A stretch of DNA of 64,000 nt, from assembly GCA_005883355.1 (NCBI GenBank), contig VAXG01000041.1, positions 1 through 64,000 of the forward strand, given 5' to 3'. The notes beneath the pieces are model-generated. The model was not told where the DNA came from and searched no databases. It worked only from the letters and a program-made list of their open reading frames with translations. Below, in pieces: positions 57,309 to 64,000 of the stretch. Within the stretch, counting starts at the first letter, position 1. Every line of letters begins with the position of its first letter. This DNA comes from Actinomycetota bacterium. GTDB lineage: Bacteria > Actinomycetota > Thermoleophilia > Gaiellales > Gaiellaceae. Position numbers and translations under genes: made by a program.

Positions 57309-57336
57309 GGGGCCAAGTCTAGAGCCGTGGCCGGCG

Positions 57337-57897
57337 TCAGCCTCCGATGTCGACGTGCTGGCTCGCGGTGGGAGATCCCACCGTGAGGTCTCCACCCTCC
57401 ACGTGGCTCAACACGAAGGCGTTGTTCTGGACAGGTGCGCGCCTGCCGTTGGCCTCTGCATACGTATGGCCGTCCCCGACGAGACCAACCACCTGACGGG
57501 AGCCGTCCTCCTGCAGGTCGGCCATGTAGATGCTGCCCGTGCGGAGGACGCTGTGATCCGCGCAGGCCCCGCCCGCCGTCTCGGCCGCCGCGTCGACCTC
57601 GACGAGGCACATGAGCCCGCCTTTGCCGGGCACGCCATAGAGCCTCAGGCTGCCTTGCACCTGAAGCAGCCTCGACCCGCCACCGTTCGGAGACGCGAAG
57701 TTCCGCTCGGCGAAGGGATAGTCGAGGACACTCTGCGGCAACGAGTCGGCGGTGCGAGACGCGTGTGCGAGTGCCGATACCGAGCCGTTGCCGATCTGCA
57801 CCTTGTCGCTGCCGCCCAAACCGAGTTGTGTGAGCAGGCCCGCTGTGGCCGCCGCAGCGAGGACGACCGCTCCGAATTGAAGACGTCGGTTTCTCAC
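57337..57897 (-). CDS. Secreted protein of unknown function
   Basis: 186 aa from the GTG at 57897. A signal/anchor segment (LQFGAVVLAAAATAGLLTQL) precedes a soluble domain with ADSLPQSVLDYPFAERNFAS and a paired-Cys segment GGLMCLVEVDAAAETAGGAC. A beta-rich fold is likely; no family recognised. It follows the 57900 gene with 2 nt spacing, so both are probably exported together. The longer frame upstream is an antisense-style shadow of that gene. Confidence 0.65.
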   Translation of the reverse strand: MRNRRLQFGAVVLAAAATAGLLTQLGLGGSDKVQIGNGSVSALAHASRTADSLPQSVLDYPFAERNFASPNGGGSRLLQVQGSLRLYGVPGKGGLMCLVEVDAAAETAGGACADHSVLRTGSIYMADLQEDGSRQVVGLVGDGHTYAEANGRRAPVQNNAFVLSHVEGGDLTVGSPTASQHVDIGG

Positions 57898-57899
57898 GG

Positions 57900-58271
57900 T
57901 TACCACTGGTCCCGGCACTCGTAGACGAAGTGCGTGCTGCCGTCGCGGTTCGCGCAGTACGAGTACGTGTAGTAGTAGCCCGGGTGCGCGTTGAAGCAGT
58001 TGCCGGCGCACCACTTGTCGAAGTGGCGGTAGCCGGCCGGTGTGACCTCCCACACCTCGCTCCTCCAACCGGCGTTCGGGCCGAAGTAGAGCTCGTTGTA
58101 GATGTGGTTGCGAGCGGTCAGGCTGTCCGTGCCCCGGTCGCTCGGCGTCATGTTGCGCTGCCACCAGTAGTTATACGACTCGGCGCCTGCCGCCGATGCG
58201 AGGGTGAGTGCGAACGCAGCGATTACCGCCACGACCGCCCACCGTCTTTGGAATCTCAGTCGCACTTGCAC
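57900..58271 (-). CDS. Small secreted Cys-rich protein
   Basis: 123 aa. Signal peptide about residues 10-30 (WAVVAVIAAFALTLASAAGA). The mature domain is rich in aromatic residues (ESYNYWWQRNMTPSDRGTDS, then GYYYTYSYCANRDG) with four cysteines placed for two disulfides (WCAGNCF, YCANR, ECRDQW). Unknown family. It is the first gene of a two-gene secreted-protein unit lying between the two purine operons. Confidence 0.6.
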   Translation of the reverse strand: MQVRLRFQRRWAVVAVIAAFALTLASAAGAESYNYWWQRNMTPSDRGTDSLTARNHIYNELYFGPNAGWRSEVWEVTPAGYRHFDKWCAGNCFNAHPGYYYTYSYCANRDGSTHFVYECRDQW

Positions 58272-58365
58272 CGTCCTTGTCGAGGGTTACGAACTCGGCA
58301 AGCATCCGGCCGGCGAAGCACCGCGTCAATTCGCAGTTTTGGACAGTGTCAGCGGAGGTGAAGGC

Positions 58366-58977
58366 TCAAACGAACAGCTCTGCGTGTAGCTGCGGACGGC
58401 CTTGCGGCCCGTCGGGAAGGAAGCGCACGACTGTCTCTCCGATCGCCACCGTGTCCTTCGTATAGGGCGCTTCGAGGAGCTCCCCGAGCGCTGCGGCCTT
58501 CAACTCGGGATCGTCCGCGCGTAGCTGCAGCTCCGCGAGCTTGAGATCAGTCCCACCGGCGAGGAAATCGTCGAGCCACTCGCGCGGCGGGTGCAGCTCT
58601 AGGCGGTAGCCCGCGTTCGTCGTCACGAACGTACGCCTGCCGCCGTGCTCCTGCACGCGCAGCTCGCGCAGTTGGGCGCGCGCGAGCGTTGCGACGAAAT
58701 CGTCTTCGTCGAGTGCGAATCCGAGGTGATCGAGTCGCGGCAGCTCCCACTGCCCCGGCTGGACGACGACGTTCACGGCTCCCCGCTCCAGCTCCGACAG
58801 CCGCAGCTTGAAGCCGATCCGGTCGAGCTCCTCCCAGCCATGCCCTGACTCGAAGGCGGTCGCCTCGTCCTCGATCCGGCCGTGCCGGGCGACGAGGCTG
58901 AAGCCGAGCTTGCCGAGATAGCGCGCCTCGACCTCCCGCACCTTGCTCGTCACCAGGTGGTAATGGAAGAGCTGCAC
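58366..58977 (-). CDS. VOC (glyoxalase-like) superfamily protein
   Basis: 203 aa. FHYHLVTSKVREVEARYLGK and LGFSLVARHG open a betaalphabetabetabeta module, with LDHLGFALDEDDFVATLARA and TTNAGYRLELHPP completing it; a second half follows. Metal ligands are plausible (H/E positions) but not certain. Enzyme function unknown. The GTG start has TAGTCT 6 nt upstream in a promoter shared back-to-back with the ctaG-like gene. Confidence 0.6.
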   Translation of the reverse strand: MQLFHYHLVTSKVREVEARYLGKLGFSLVARHGRIEDEATAFESGHGWEELDRIGFKLRLSELERGAVNVVVQPGQWELPRLDHLGFALDEDDFVATLARAQLRELRVQEHGGRRTFVTTNAGYRLELHPPREWLDDFLAGGTDLKLAELQLRADDPELKAAALGELLEAPYTKDTVAIGETVVRFLPDGPQGRPQLHAELFV

Positions 58978-58982
58978 GAAGG

Positions 58983-58989
58983 CAGACTA
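58983..58989. promoter_or_regulatory. Overlapping divergent -10 boxes
   Basis: CAGACTA: on the plus strand CAGACT ends 6 nt before the GTG at 58995; on the minus strand TAGTCT ends 6 nt before the GTG at 58977. Only 17 bp separate the two start codons, so both genes would be leaderless from face-to-face -10 elements sharing the same bases. Confidence 0.45.
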
Positions 58990-58994
58990 GAGCC

Positions 58995-59852
58995 GTGCTC
59001 GCCCATCTGCCCGTCGACACCAGCTGGACTTTCGACCCGCTTCAGGTGGTGCCGACCCTGCTGCTGGCGGTCCTCTACGTGCGCCGGGTGCGGACGCTGC
59101 GAGGCCGAGGCACTGCGGTTCCCGGCTGGCGGGTCGGTCTGTTCGCGACCGGGATCGTGCTCCTCCTTGCCGCGCTCGTGAGCCCGCTGCACGCGCTCGG
59201 CGAGCAACTCTTCAGCTTTCACATGCTCCAGCACGTTCTGCTCGGCGATCTCGCCCCGCTGGCGCTGCTCGCCGGGCTCACCGGGCCGATCCTGCGGCCG
59301 GCGCTTGCCTTCCTGCATCGGCTGCGCTTCCTCGCCCATCCTCTCGTCGCGTTGCCGCTCTGGGCGTTGGACCTGTATGCGTGGCACCTGCCGTACCTCT
59401 ACGACGCGGCCGTACGTCACAGCTCGGTGCACGCGCTCGAGCACCTGTGCTTCTTCACGGGCGGCGTGATCATGTGGCTCCCCGTCCTCGAGACCTTGCC
59501 GGCGCCAGAATGGTTCGGGACCGGTGCGAAGCTTGGTTACATCGCCGTCGTGCGCGCGGTCGAGACGGTGCTCGGGAACATCTTCTTCTGGGCCGGGGCG
59601 ACGTTCTATCCCGTCTACGAGCACCGTCAGAGGCTGTGGGGGCTCTCGCCCCTCGCAGATCAGGGTCTTGCCGGCGCGGTGATGATGATCGAAGGCTCGA
59701 TCGTCACCCTCGTCGCGCTTGCGTGGCTCTTCCTGCGGATGGCTGGTGAAGGCGAGCTCCGGCAGCGGCTCCTCGAGCGCGGGCTCGACCCGAGGACCGT
59801 GCGCCGCGCGGTCCGCTACGGACGCGCTGAGGAACTGGGCCCTCCGCGCTGA
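58995..59852 (+). CDS. Cytochrome c oxidase assembly factor, CtaG-like (caa3_CtaG)
   Basis: 285 aa with about seven hydrophobic helices. Family marks: LVSPLHALGEQLFSFHMLQH (conserved HMxQH, about 62-81), LEHLCFFTGGVIMWLPVLE and the late WAGATFYPVYEH. caa3_CtaG proteins deliver copper or assist maturation of terminal oxidase subunits in the membrane; no oxidase genes are in the window. The start is a GTG at 58995 with a CAGACT box 6 nt upstream. Confidence 0.88.
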   Translation: MLAHLPVDTSWTFDPLQVVPTLLLAVLYVRRVRTLRGRGTAVPGWRVGLFATGIVLLLAALVSPLHALGEQLFSFHMLQHVLLGDLAPLALLAGLTGPILRPALAFLHRLRFLAHPLVALPLWALDLYAWHLPYLYDAAVRHSSVHALEHLCFFTGGVIMWLPVLETLPAPEWFGTGAKLGYIAVVRAVETVLGNIFFWAGATFYPVYEHRQRLWGLSPLADQGLAGAVMMIEGSIVTLVALAWLFLRMAGEGELRQRLLERGLDPRTVRRAVRYGRAEELGPPR

Positions 59853-59938
59853 CGACATTCTTTTACGATCCCGAAGGTCTGAAGCTCGAGACCGTCAGCG
59901 TCCCCAGGCCTCGTTGCGGCCTGAGCGAAAGGAGCTAG

Positions 59939-60220
59939 ATGCCGACAACTCCTCCAGAGCAGCCCACGACTCCTCGGCAGCCGGGAGGCGGCTATGGGGG
60001 CGCGGGCCCCAACGTGAACTTCAACCTGGCGGCGCTCATGCCCACGCCGGGGAACGCAGAGCTTGCCGTCTATGTCCTCGCGACGCTTCTCGTCACCATC
60101 GTCGCGCTCGTGGACGACATGGTGAACGCACCCGGCTGGGTGGACTTCTTCAAGTGGGCGACCGCGGCTTACTTGATCTCGCGCGGAATCGCGAAGGCGA
60201 GCCGCGTGCTCGAGCGCTAG
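59939..60220 (+). CDS. Small Pro/Gly-rich membrane protein
   Basis: 93 aa. A Pro/Gly-rich cytoplasmic tail (residues 1-30, PTTPPEQPTTPRQPGGGYGG) is followed by two hydrophobic segments (AELAVYVLATLLVTIVALVD and WVDFFKWATAAYLISRGIA). A strong SD (AAAGGAG) precedes the ATG, and a 6-bp hairpin (59905-59923) lies in the leader. Unknown family. Its 3' end overlaps purF's by 4 nt. Confidence 0.75.
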   Translation: MPTTPPEQPTTPRQPGGGYGGAGPNVNFNLAALMPTPGNAELAVYVLATLLVTIVALVDDMVNAPGWVDFFKWATAAYLISRGIAKASRVLER

Positions 60221-61587
60221 ACAGGTTCGAACTGCAGCTTCGCCGCCTCGCGCGGGATCGCCGTAGGGTAGTCCCGCGTGAGGCAGGCGCGGCAGAACTG
60301 CGTCTCGGGGCGCCGCGTCGACGCCTGTAGCCCTTCGAGCGAGATGTATGCCAAGGACGTTGCGCCGATGTGCTCCCGAACTTCCTCGACCGTCTTCTCT
60401 GCGGCGATGAGCTCGTCCGGGTCGGCGAGGTCGATCCCGTAGTAGCACTGCGAGATCACCGGCGGCGACGAGATCCGGACGTGCACTTCGGCTGCGCCCG
60501 CGTCAAACAGCATCCGGACTATCTGCCCGGTCGTGTTCCCGCGGACGATCGAGTCGTCCACGATGACGACGCGCTTGCCCGCGACCTCGGCCAGAGGGTT
60601 GAACTTCAGTCTGATGCCCTGCTCGCGCAGGCCTTGATCGGGCTGGATGAACGTGCGGCCGACATAGCGGTTCTTGATCAGCCCTTCGCTGAACGGGATG
60701 TTCAGTGCGCGGGAGAAGCCGATCGCCGCAGGAGTGCCCGAGTCGGGAATGGGAAGGACGAGGTCGGCATCCGCCGGCGACTCCTCGGCCAGGCGCTCAC
60801 CCATGCGCACGCGAGCAGCGTGCACCTCGACCCCCTGAAGGCGCGAGTCGGGCCGCGCGAGATAGAAGAACTCGAAGATGCAGAGCGCGCCACCTTTGTC
60901 CTGCGGTACGACTTGCCGCGCCTCGACTCGCTCGTCGATAACCATCAGCTCGCCCGGTCGCAGCTCTCGCTCGAACTCGGCGCCGACCAGGTCGAGCGCG
61001 CACGTCTCGGAAGCGACGACCCAGTCGTGGTCGAGACGTCCGAGGCAGAGCGGCCGCATTCCCCTTGGGTCGCGGAAGGCGATCAGCTTTCCCTCGGAAA
61101 GCCCAACGACGGAAAACGCGCCGTCCAGCTTCCGCATCGCATTCGCGACGGCGTCGGCCAAGGGGGCCGGATCGTTCGCGATCAGCGCCGCGATCACCTC
61201 GGTGTCCGCCGTCGTAGCGGAACGGTGTCCCAGGTCGCCTAGCTCCGCCCGGAGCTCGGCCGCATTCGTCAGGTTGCCGTTGTGGCCGAGGGCGATCGTG
61301 CGCGCGCTGCCGTGCTGCACCAGTGGTTGCGCGTTCCACCATTGCGACGATCCCGTCGTCGAATAGCGCGTGTGCCCGATCGCAAGGTCACCGCGCAGTC
61401 CGCGCAGCTTCTGCTCGTCGAAGACCTGCGTCACCAGGCCCATGTCGCGCAACGCCGTCAGCCGCCCTTCGTCGGAGACGGCGATCCCGGCCGACTCCTG
61501 GCCGCGGTGCTGGAGTGCGAACAGACCGAAGTACGTCAACCGTGCGACGTCGCGTTCGGGGGACCGGACCCCGAACAATCCGCACAT
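60217..61587 (-). CDS. purF: Amidophosphoribosyltransferase
   Basis: 456 aa from the ATG at 61587. MCGLFGVRSPE places the catalytic Cys2 at the N-terminus directly, without a long propeptide. The glutaminase domain has HRGQESAGIAV, GHTRYSTTG and GHNGNLTN. The PRTase domain has KRVVIVDDSIVRGNTTG (PRPP loop, about 340-356), and Cys residues near the C-terminus (SQCYYGIDLAD, QFCRACLTRDYP) may ligate an Fe-S cluster. First step of purine synthesis. TGATG overlap with purL; the longer frame is a purL shadow. Confidence 0.96.
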   Translation of the reverse strand: MCGLFGVRSPERDVARLTYFGLFALQHRGQESAGIAVSDEGRLTALRDMGLVTQVFDEQKLRGLRGDLAIGHTRYSTTGSSQWWNAQPLVQHGSARTIALGHNGNLTNAAELRAELGDLGHRSATTADTEVIAALIANDPAPLADAVANAMRKLDGAFSVVGLSEGKLIAFRDPRGMRPLCLGRLDHDWVVASETCALDLVGAEFERELRPGELMVIDERVEARQVVPQDKGGALCIFEFFYLARPDSRLQGVEVHAARVRMGERLAEESPADADLVLPIPDSGTPAAIGFSRALNIPFSEGLIKNRYVGRTFIQPDQGLREQGIRLKFNPLAEVAGKRVVIVDDSIVRGNTTGQIVRMLFDAGAAEVHVRISSPPVISQCYYGIDLADPDELIAAEKTVEEVREHIGATSLAYISLEGLQASTRRPETQFCRACLTRDYPTAIPREAAKLQFEPV

Positions 61588-63497
61588 CAGCGCACCACGC
61601 CGATCCGCCGCAGGCCCTTGGCGCCGAGCCGCTCGACGTCGTCGGGGGCGCAGGCGAGGAGAACCTGGCCGCCCGGTGCCGCCTTCGGCAGCTCGACGTC
61701 GGCGCGCAGCCCCGAGTACGCCTCGGCTTCGTGCAGCGCCTCCGTCAGGCCGCCGTCCGACACGTCGTGTGCGAGCGTCAGCACCGGTGCAGCCTTCCAT
61801 ACGAAACGGACGAGGGCGGCCTCGGCAGCGAGATCGAGCTCTCCGGGTGCGGTCGCAACGAGGACGATGTCGCCGCTTCCCCAGGCGCCGGGAAGGAAGC
61901 GCACGTCGGGTACGAGACCGACGCAGCCGACGACGGGAGTGGGCGGGATCGAGCGTCCGTCGGTGTCGTTGTAGAGCGACACGTTGCCGGAGACGACGGG
62001 GACCCCGAGAGCGTCGGCCGCCCGTGAGATGCCTTCGATCGCCTGCTCGAGCTCCCACGCGATCGCGGGCTTCTCAGGGTTGCCGAAGTTGAGACAGTCG
62101 GTGAGCGCGAGCGGCTCGCCTCCGGCGCAAGCGACATTGCGCGCGGCGCCGAGCACGGCGAGCACGCCGGCACGGAACGGATCGCGCTCACCCGGCGGCG
62201 GTCCCTGGAGCGACACCGCAAGTCCGCGCAACGAGGGACGCAACCGCAGCACCGCGGCATCGAGCCCGGGTCTCCGGACGGTGCGGGAGCCGACGAGCTG
62301 GTCGTACCGCTCGTAGATCCATGCCTTCGGCGAACTGTTGTGCGCCGAAGGCTCCACGTCGTCGAGCGTATGCGGCTCTCGATTGACCTCGTAGCGGGGA
62401 CACTCATCGGTTAGCAACGAGGCAGGAATCGTGCCGACGAGATCGTCGTCGTAGAAGGCGCGCAGCTCCCCCGTGTCGCTGACGTCCCCGATCGGCGTGC
62501 AGTCGAGCTCCCATCTTGCGCAGACACCTCGAACGGCCTCGAGCATCTGAGGCCGGACCACGGCGACCATGCGCTCTTGCGACTCCGAGATCATGATCTC
62601 CCACGGGTCCATCCCGGTCTCGCGCAGCGGCACGCGGTCGAGGTGGACGTCGATCCCGGCGCCGTCGCGTGCCATCTCCGCGAGCGACGATGCAAGTCCG
62701 GCGGCACCGCAATCCTGCAGCGACTCGACGAGCCCACCCTCGACGAGCTCGAGCGACGCCTCGATCAGCTTCTTGCCGGTAAACGGATCGCCGACCTGGA
62801 CCGACGGACGCTTGTCCGTGTCCTCCTCGCCGAGCTCTGCGCTCGCCAGCACGGAGGCGCCGCCGATCCCGTCGCGGCCGGTCGTGGCGCCGTAGAGGAC
62901 GACGTGCGCACCTTTCACGCGCGCGCGAGAATCCAGGAGCCGTAGGCTGGGCAGCAGGCCGATGCACATAGCGTTGACGAGGCAGTTGTCGCGGTACGCC
63001 TCGTCGAAGACGGCTTCGCCGCCGACCGTCGCGACTCCGACGCTGTTCCCGTAATGCCCGATACCGGCGACGGCGCGGTCGAAGTGATGGTCCGGCTCCG
63101 CGAATCGAAGGCCGTCCAGAAGGGCGATCGGGCGTGCGCCCATGGCGACGATGTCGCGCAGGATCCCGCCGACGCCGGTCGCCGCCCCCTGGAAGGGCTC
63201 GACTGCCGAAGGATGGTTGTGCGACTCGACCTTGAAGGCGACCGCCTCGCCGTCGCCGAGATCGATCACGCCTGCGTTCTCTCCGGGTCCCTGCAACACG
63301 CGTTCCCCCTTCGAGGGAAGCCGCTTCAGCAGGAGGGCCGAATGCTTGTAGCCGCAGTGCTCCGACCAGAGCAGAGAGAAGACCGCGAGCTCGAAGTCGT
63401 TCGGGTCGCGGCCGAGCAGCTCGTGGATGCGGCCGTGCTCCTCGTCGGTCAACCCCAGCGCACGGTGGAGCGGCTGTTCCGGAGCGACCTGCGTCAA
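61587..63497 (-). CDS. purL: Phosphoribosylformylglycinamidine synthase, PurL subunit (short form)
   Basis: 636 aa from the TTG at 63497. ELAVFSLLWSEHCGYKHSA, VESHNHPSAVEPFQGAATGV, LQDCGAAGLASSLAEM and the second half LTDCLNFGNPEKPAIAWELE identify PurL of the PurS/Q/L type. It is about 100 residues shorter than typical small PurL, with a compact final domain ending just after ERLGAKGLRRIGVV. It needs PurQ and PurS, which are not in this window. TAGACT is 7 nt before the TTG (leaderless arrangement). Divergent from the GNAT gene. Confidence 0.94.
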   Translation of the reverse strand: MTQVAPEQPLHRALGLTDEEHGRIHELLGRDPNDFELAVFSLLWSEHCGYKHSALLLKRLPSKGERVLQGPGENAGVIDLGDGEAVAFKVESHNHPSAVEPFQGAATGVGGILRDIVAMGARPIALLDGLRFAEPDHHFDRAVAGIGHYGNSVGVATVGGEAVFDEAYRDNCLVNAMCIGLLPSLRLLDSRARVKGAHVVLYGATTGRDGIGGASVLASAELGEEDTDKRPSVQVGDPFTGKKLIEASLELVEGGLVESLQDCGAAGLASSLAEMARDGAGIDVHLDRVPLRETGMDPWEIMISESQERMVAVVRPQMLEAVRGVCARWELDCTPIGDVSDTGELRAFYDDDLVGTIPASLLTDECPRYEVNREPHTLDDVEPSAHNSSPKAWIYERYDQLVGSRTVRRPGLDAAVLRLRPSLRGLAVSLQGPPPGERDPFRAGVLAVLGAARNVACAGGEPLALTDCLNFGNPEKPAIAWELEQAIEGISRAADALGVPVVSGNVSLYNDTDGRSIPPTPVVGCVGLVPDVRFLPGAWGSGDIVLVATAPGELDLAAEAALVRFVWKAAPVLTLAHDVSDGGLTEALHEAEAYSGLRADVELPKAAPGGQVLLACAPDDVERLGAKGLRRIGVVR

Positions 63498-63504
63498 GGG
63501 CAGG

Positions 63505-63510
63505 AGTCTA
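63505..63510 (-). promoter_or_regulatory. purL -10 box, leaderless spacing
   Basis: TAGACT on the minus strand, 7 nt before the purL TTG with no SD between. The same hexamer and spacing precede purM (57316-57321), suggesting that the two purine operons share promoter design. Confidence 0.5.
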
Positions 63511-63600
63511 CCCGTGGCAGAAGACAGGTCCCGGCTACGTTTCTCCTCCTGTGAGCGCACCTGTGGGCCAGCTGCCGTGATCTCCGTGAGGAGGGCGCGT

Positions 63601-64000
63601 GTGGACGATCTCGACTTCCTGGTCGAGCTCGTGAATCACGAGGACGTGGAGCCCTTCCTCGGCGGGCGGGCGGGCCGCGACCGCGATGCGATCGCCGCCG
63701 AGATCGAACGATCTCAGGGGAATCCAACGTCGTACGGGCGCTTCGTGATCGAGGTGGACGGTGAGCGTGCAGGTGCGATGGGCTTCGAGGAGGAGAACCG
63801 CCGTTCGCGGATCGCTCATCTCGAACGTCTCGCCGTCCATCCGGACTATCGCGGGCACCGCGTCTCCGACGAGGCGGCGCGCCAGTTGCAGCGCCATCTC
63901 GTTCGCGATCTCGGCTACCACCGGCTCCAGCTCGAGATCTACGGTTTCAACGAACGGGCACAGCGGCACGCCGAGCGCGTCGGCTTTCGGCGAGAGGGCC
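63601..64000 (+). CDS. GNAT-family N-acetyltransferase (3' end cut by window)
   Basis: 133 codons visible. The GTG at 63601 has AGGAGGG 5 nt upstream. GNAT motif A is IAHLERLAVHPDYRGHRVSD (R/Q-x-x-G-x-G/A variant RGHRVS) near residue 76-95, and motif B follows with LQLEIYGFNERAQRHAERVG and FRREG. Substrate unknown. The frame is open to the right edge, with only a few residues of the usual ~150 missing. Confidence 0.85.
   Translation, partial: MDDLDFLVELVNHEDVEPFLGGRAGRDRDAIAAEIERSQGNPTSYGRFVIEVDGERAGAMGFEEENRRSRIAHLERLAVHPDYRGHRVSDEAARQLQRHLVRDLGYHRLQLEIYGFNERAQRHAERVGFRREG

Noticed and set aside
61588-62058. Possible N-terminal extension of PurF
   Set aside because: The frame is open upstream, but the catalytic Cys must be at residue 2 (MCGLFG), and the extension is an Arg-rich shadow of purL.
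1-64000. CRISPR arrays, rRNA genes, prophage structural genes
   Set aside because: No regularly spaced repeat-spacer arrays, rRNA sequence, or capsid, terminase or tail motifs were found on either strand.

Overview
The window is about 64 kb of GC-rich, densely packed bacterial chromosome. Codon use, frequent GTG/TTG starts, many leaderless-looking starts with a TANNNT box 6-7 nt upstream, an F420-type PPOX protein and an ANTAR protein all point to an actinobacterium. The gene mix suggests Thermoleophilia (Gaiellales/Solirubrobacterales), but this placement is inference. Most of the window is chromosomal housekeeping and metabolism, interrupted by a mosaic accessory stretch at about 24-33.5 kb.

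Layout. 1-3.3 kb: SDR (cut by the window edge), phosphoribosyltransferase, DppA-like D-aminopeptidase, nucleotidyltransferase-like protein, phosphoesterase. 3.28-3.96 kb: a REP-associated tyrosine transposase between two palindromes. 4-5.5 kb: MOSC protein and bicupin. 5.6-11.9 kb: a complete branched-chain amino acid (Liv) ABC importer plus a class V aminotransferase. 12-17.7 kb: DUF2339 membrane protein and small regulators (XRE, ANTAR, cNMP-binding), with an SGNH hydrolase and an MBL hydrolase. 17.8-22.9 kb: an envelope-stress-like module of HtrA protease, secreted metallopeptidase, OmpR-type regulator, histidine kinase and a secreted repeat protein. Thirteen copies of an 11-bp-spaced CTTA/CTCA direct repeat link these genes. 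23-24.4 kb: hemolysin III-like protein and a cold-shock gene whose SD can be paired in a hairpin.

24.7-33.5 kb: two cassettes sit back to back around a tRNA-Lys/tRNA-Glu/tRNA-Val cluster. Each is bounded by an intact tRNA and a duplicated tRNA 3' part (48 bp for Lys, 43 bp for Val). The Lys cassette carries a quinone oxidoreductase and an MFS-TetR-hydrolase operon. The Val cassette carries a HEPN-like protein with a small membrane protein, a lipoprotein, and broken DUF488 and PHP-phosphatase genes around a methyltransferase-like gene. I see no integrase in either.

33.7-45.5 kb: SGNH hydrolase, an alpha-oxoamine synthase translationally coupled to a GAF/PAS/GGDEF/EAL protein, MFS and CDF transporters, and an SDR / glycogen-debranching-like enzyme / GT4 operon. 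45.5-54.3 kb: mainly minus-strand genes, including transsulfuration enzymes (a gamma-family PLP enzyme and cystathionine beta-synthase) and a BolA-monothiol glutaredoxin pair. 54.3-63.5 kb: purine synthesis in two minus-strand blocks, purL-purF and purM-purN-purH, separated by secreted-protein genes, a VOC-like protein and a CtaG-like oxidase assembly factor. A GNAT acetyltransferase is cut by the right edge.

The most interesting features are the two integrase-less tRNA cassettes, the 11-bp repeat regulon of the two-component system, a ~170-nt inverted repeat covering the bolA ribosome binding site, and three genes whose coding clearly begins upstream of any ATG/GTG/TTG (candidate ACG or CTG starts).
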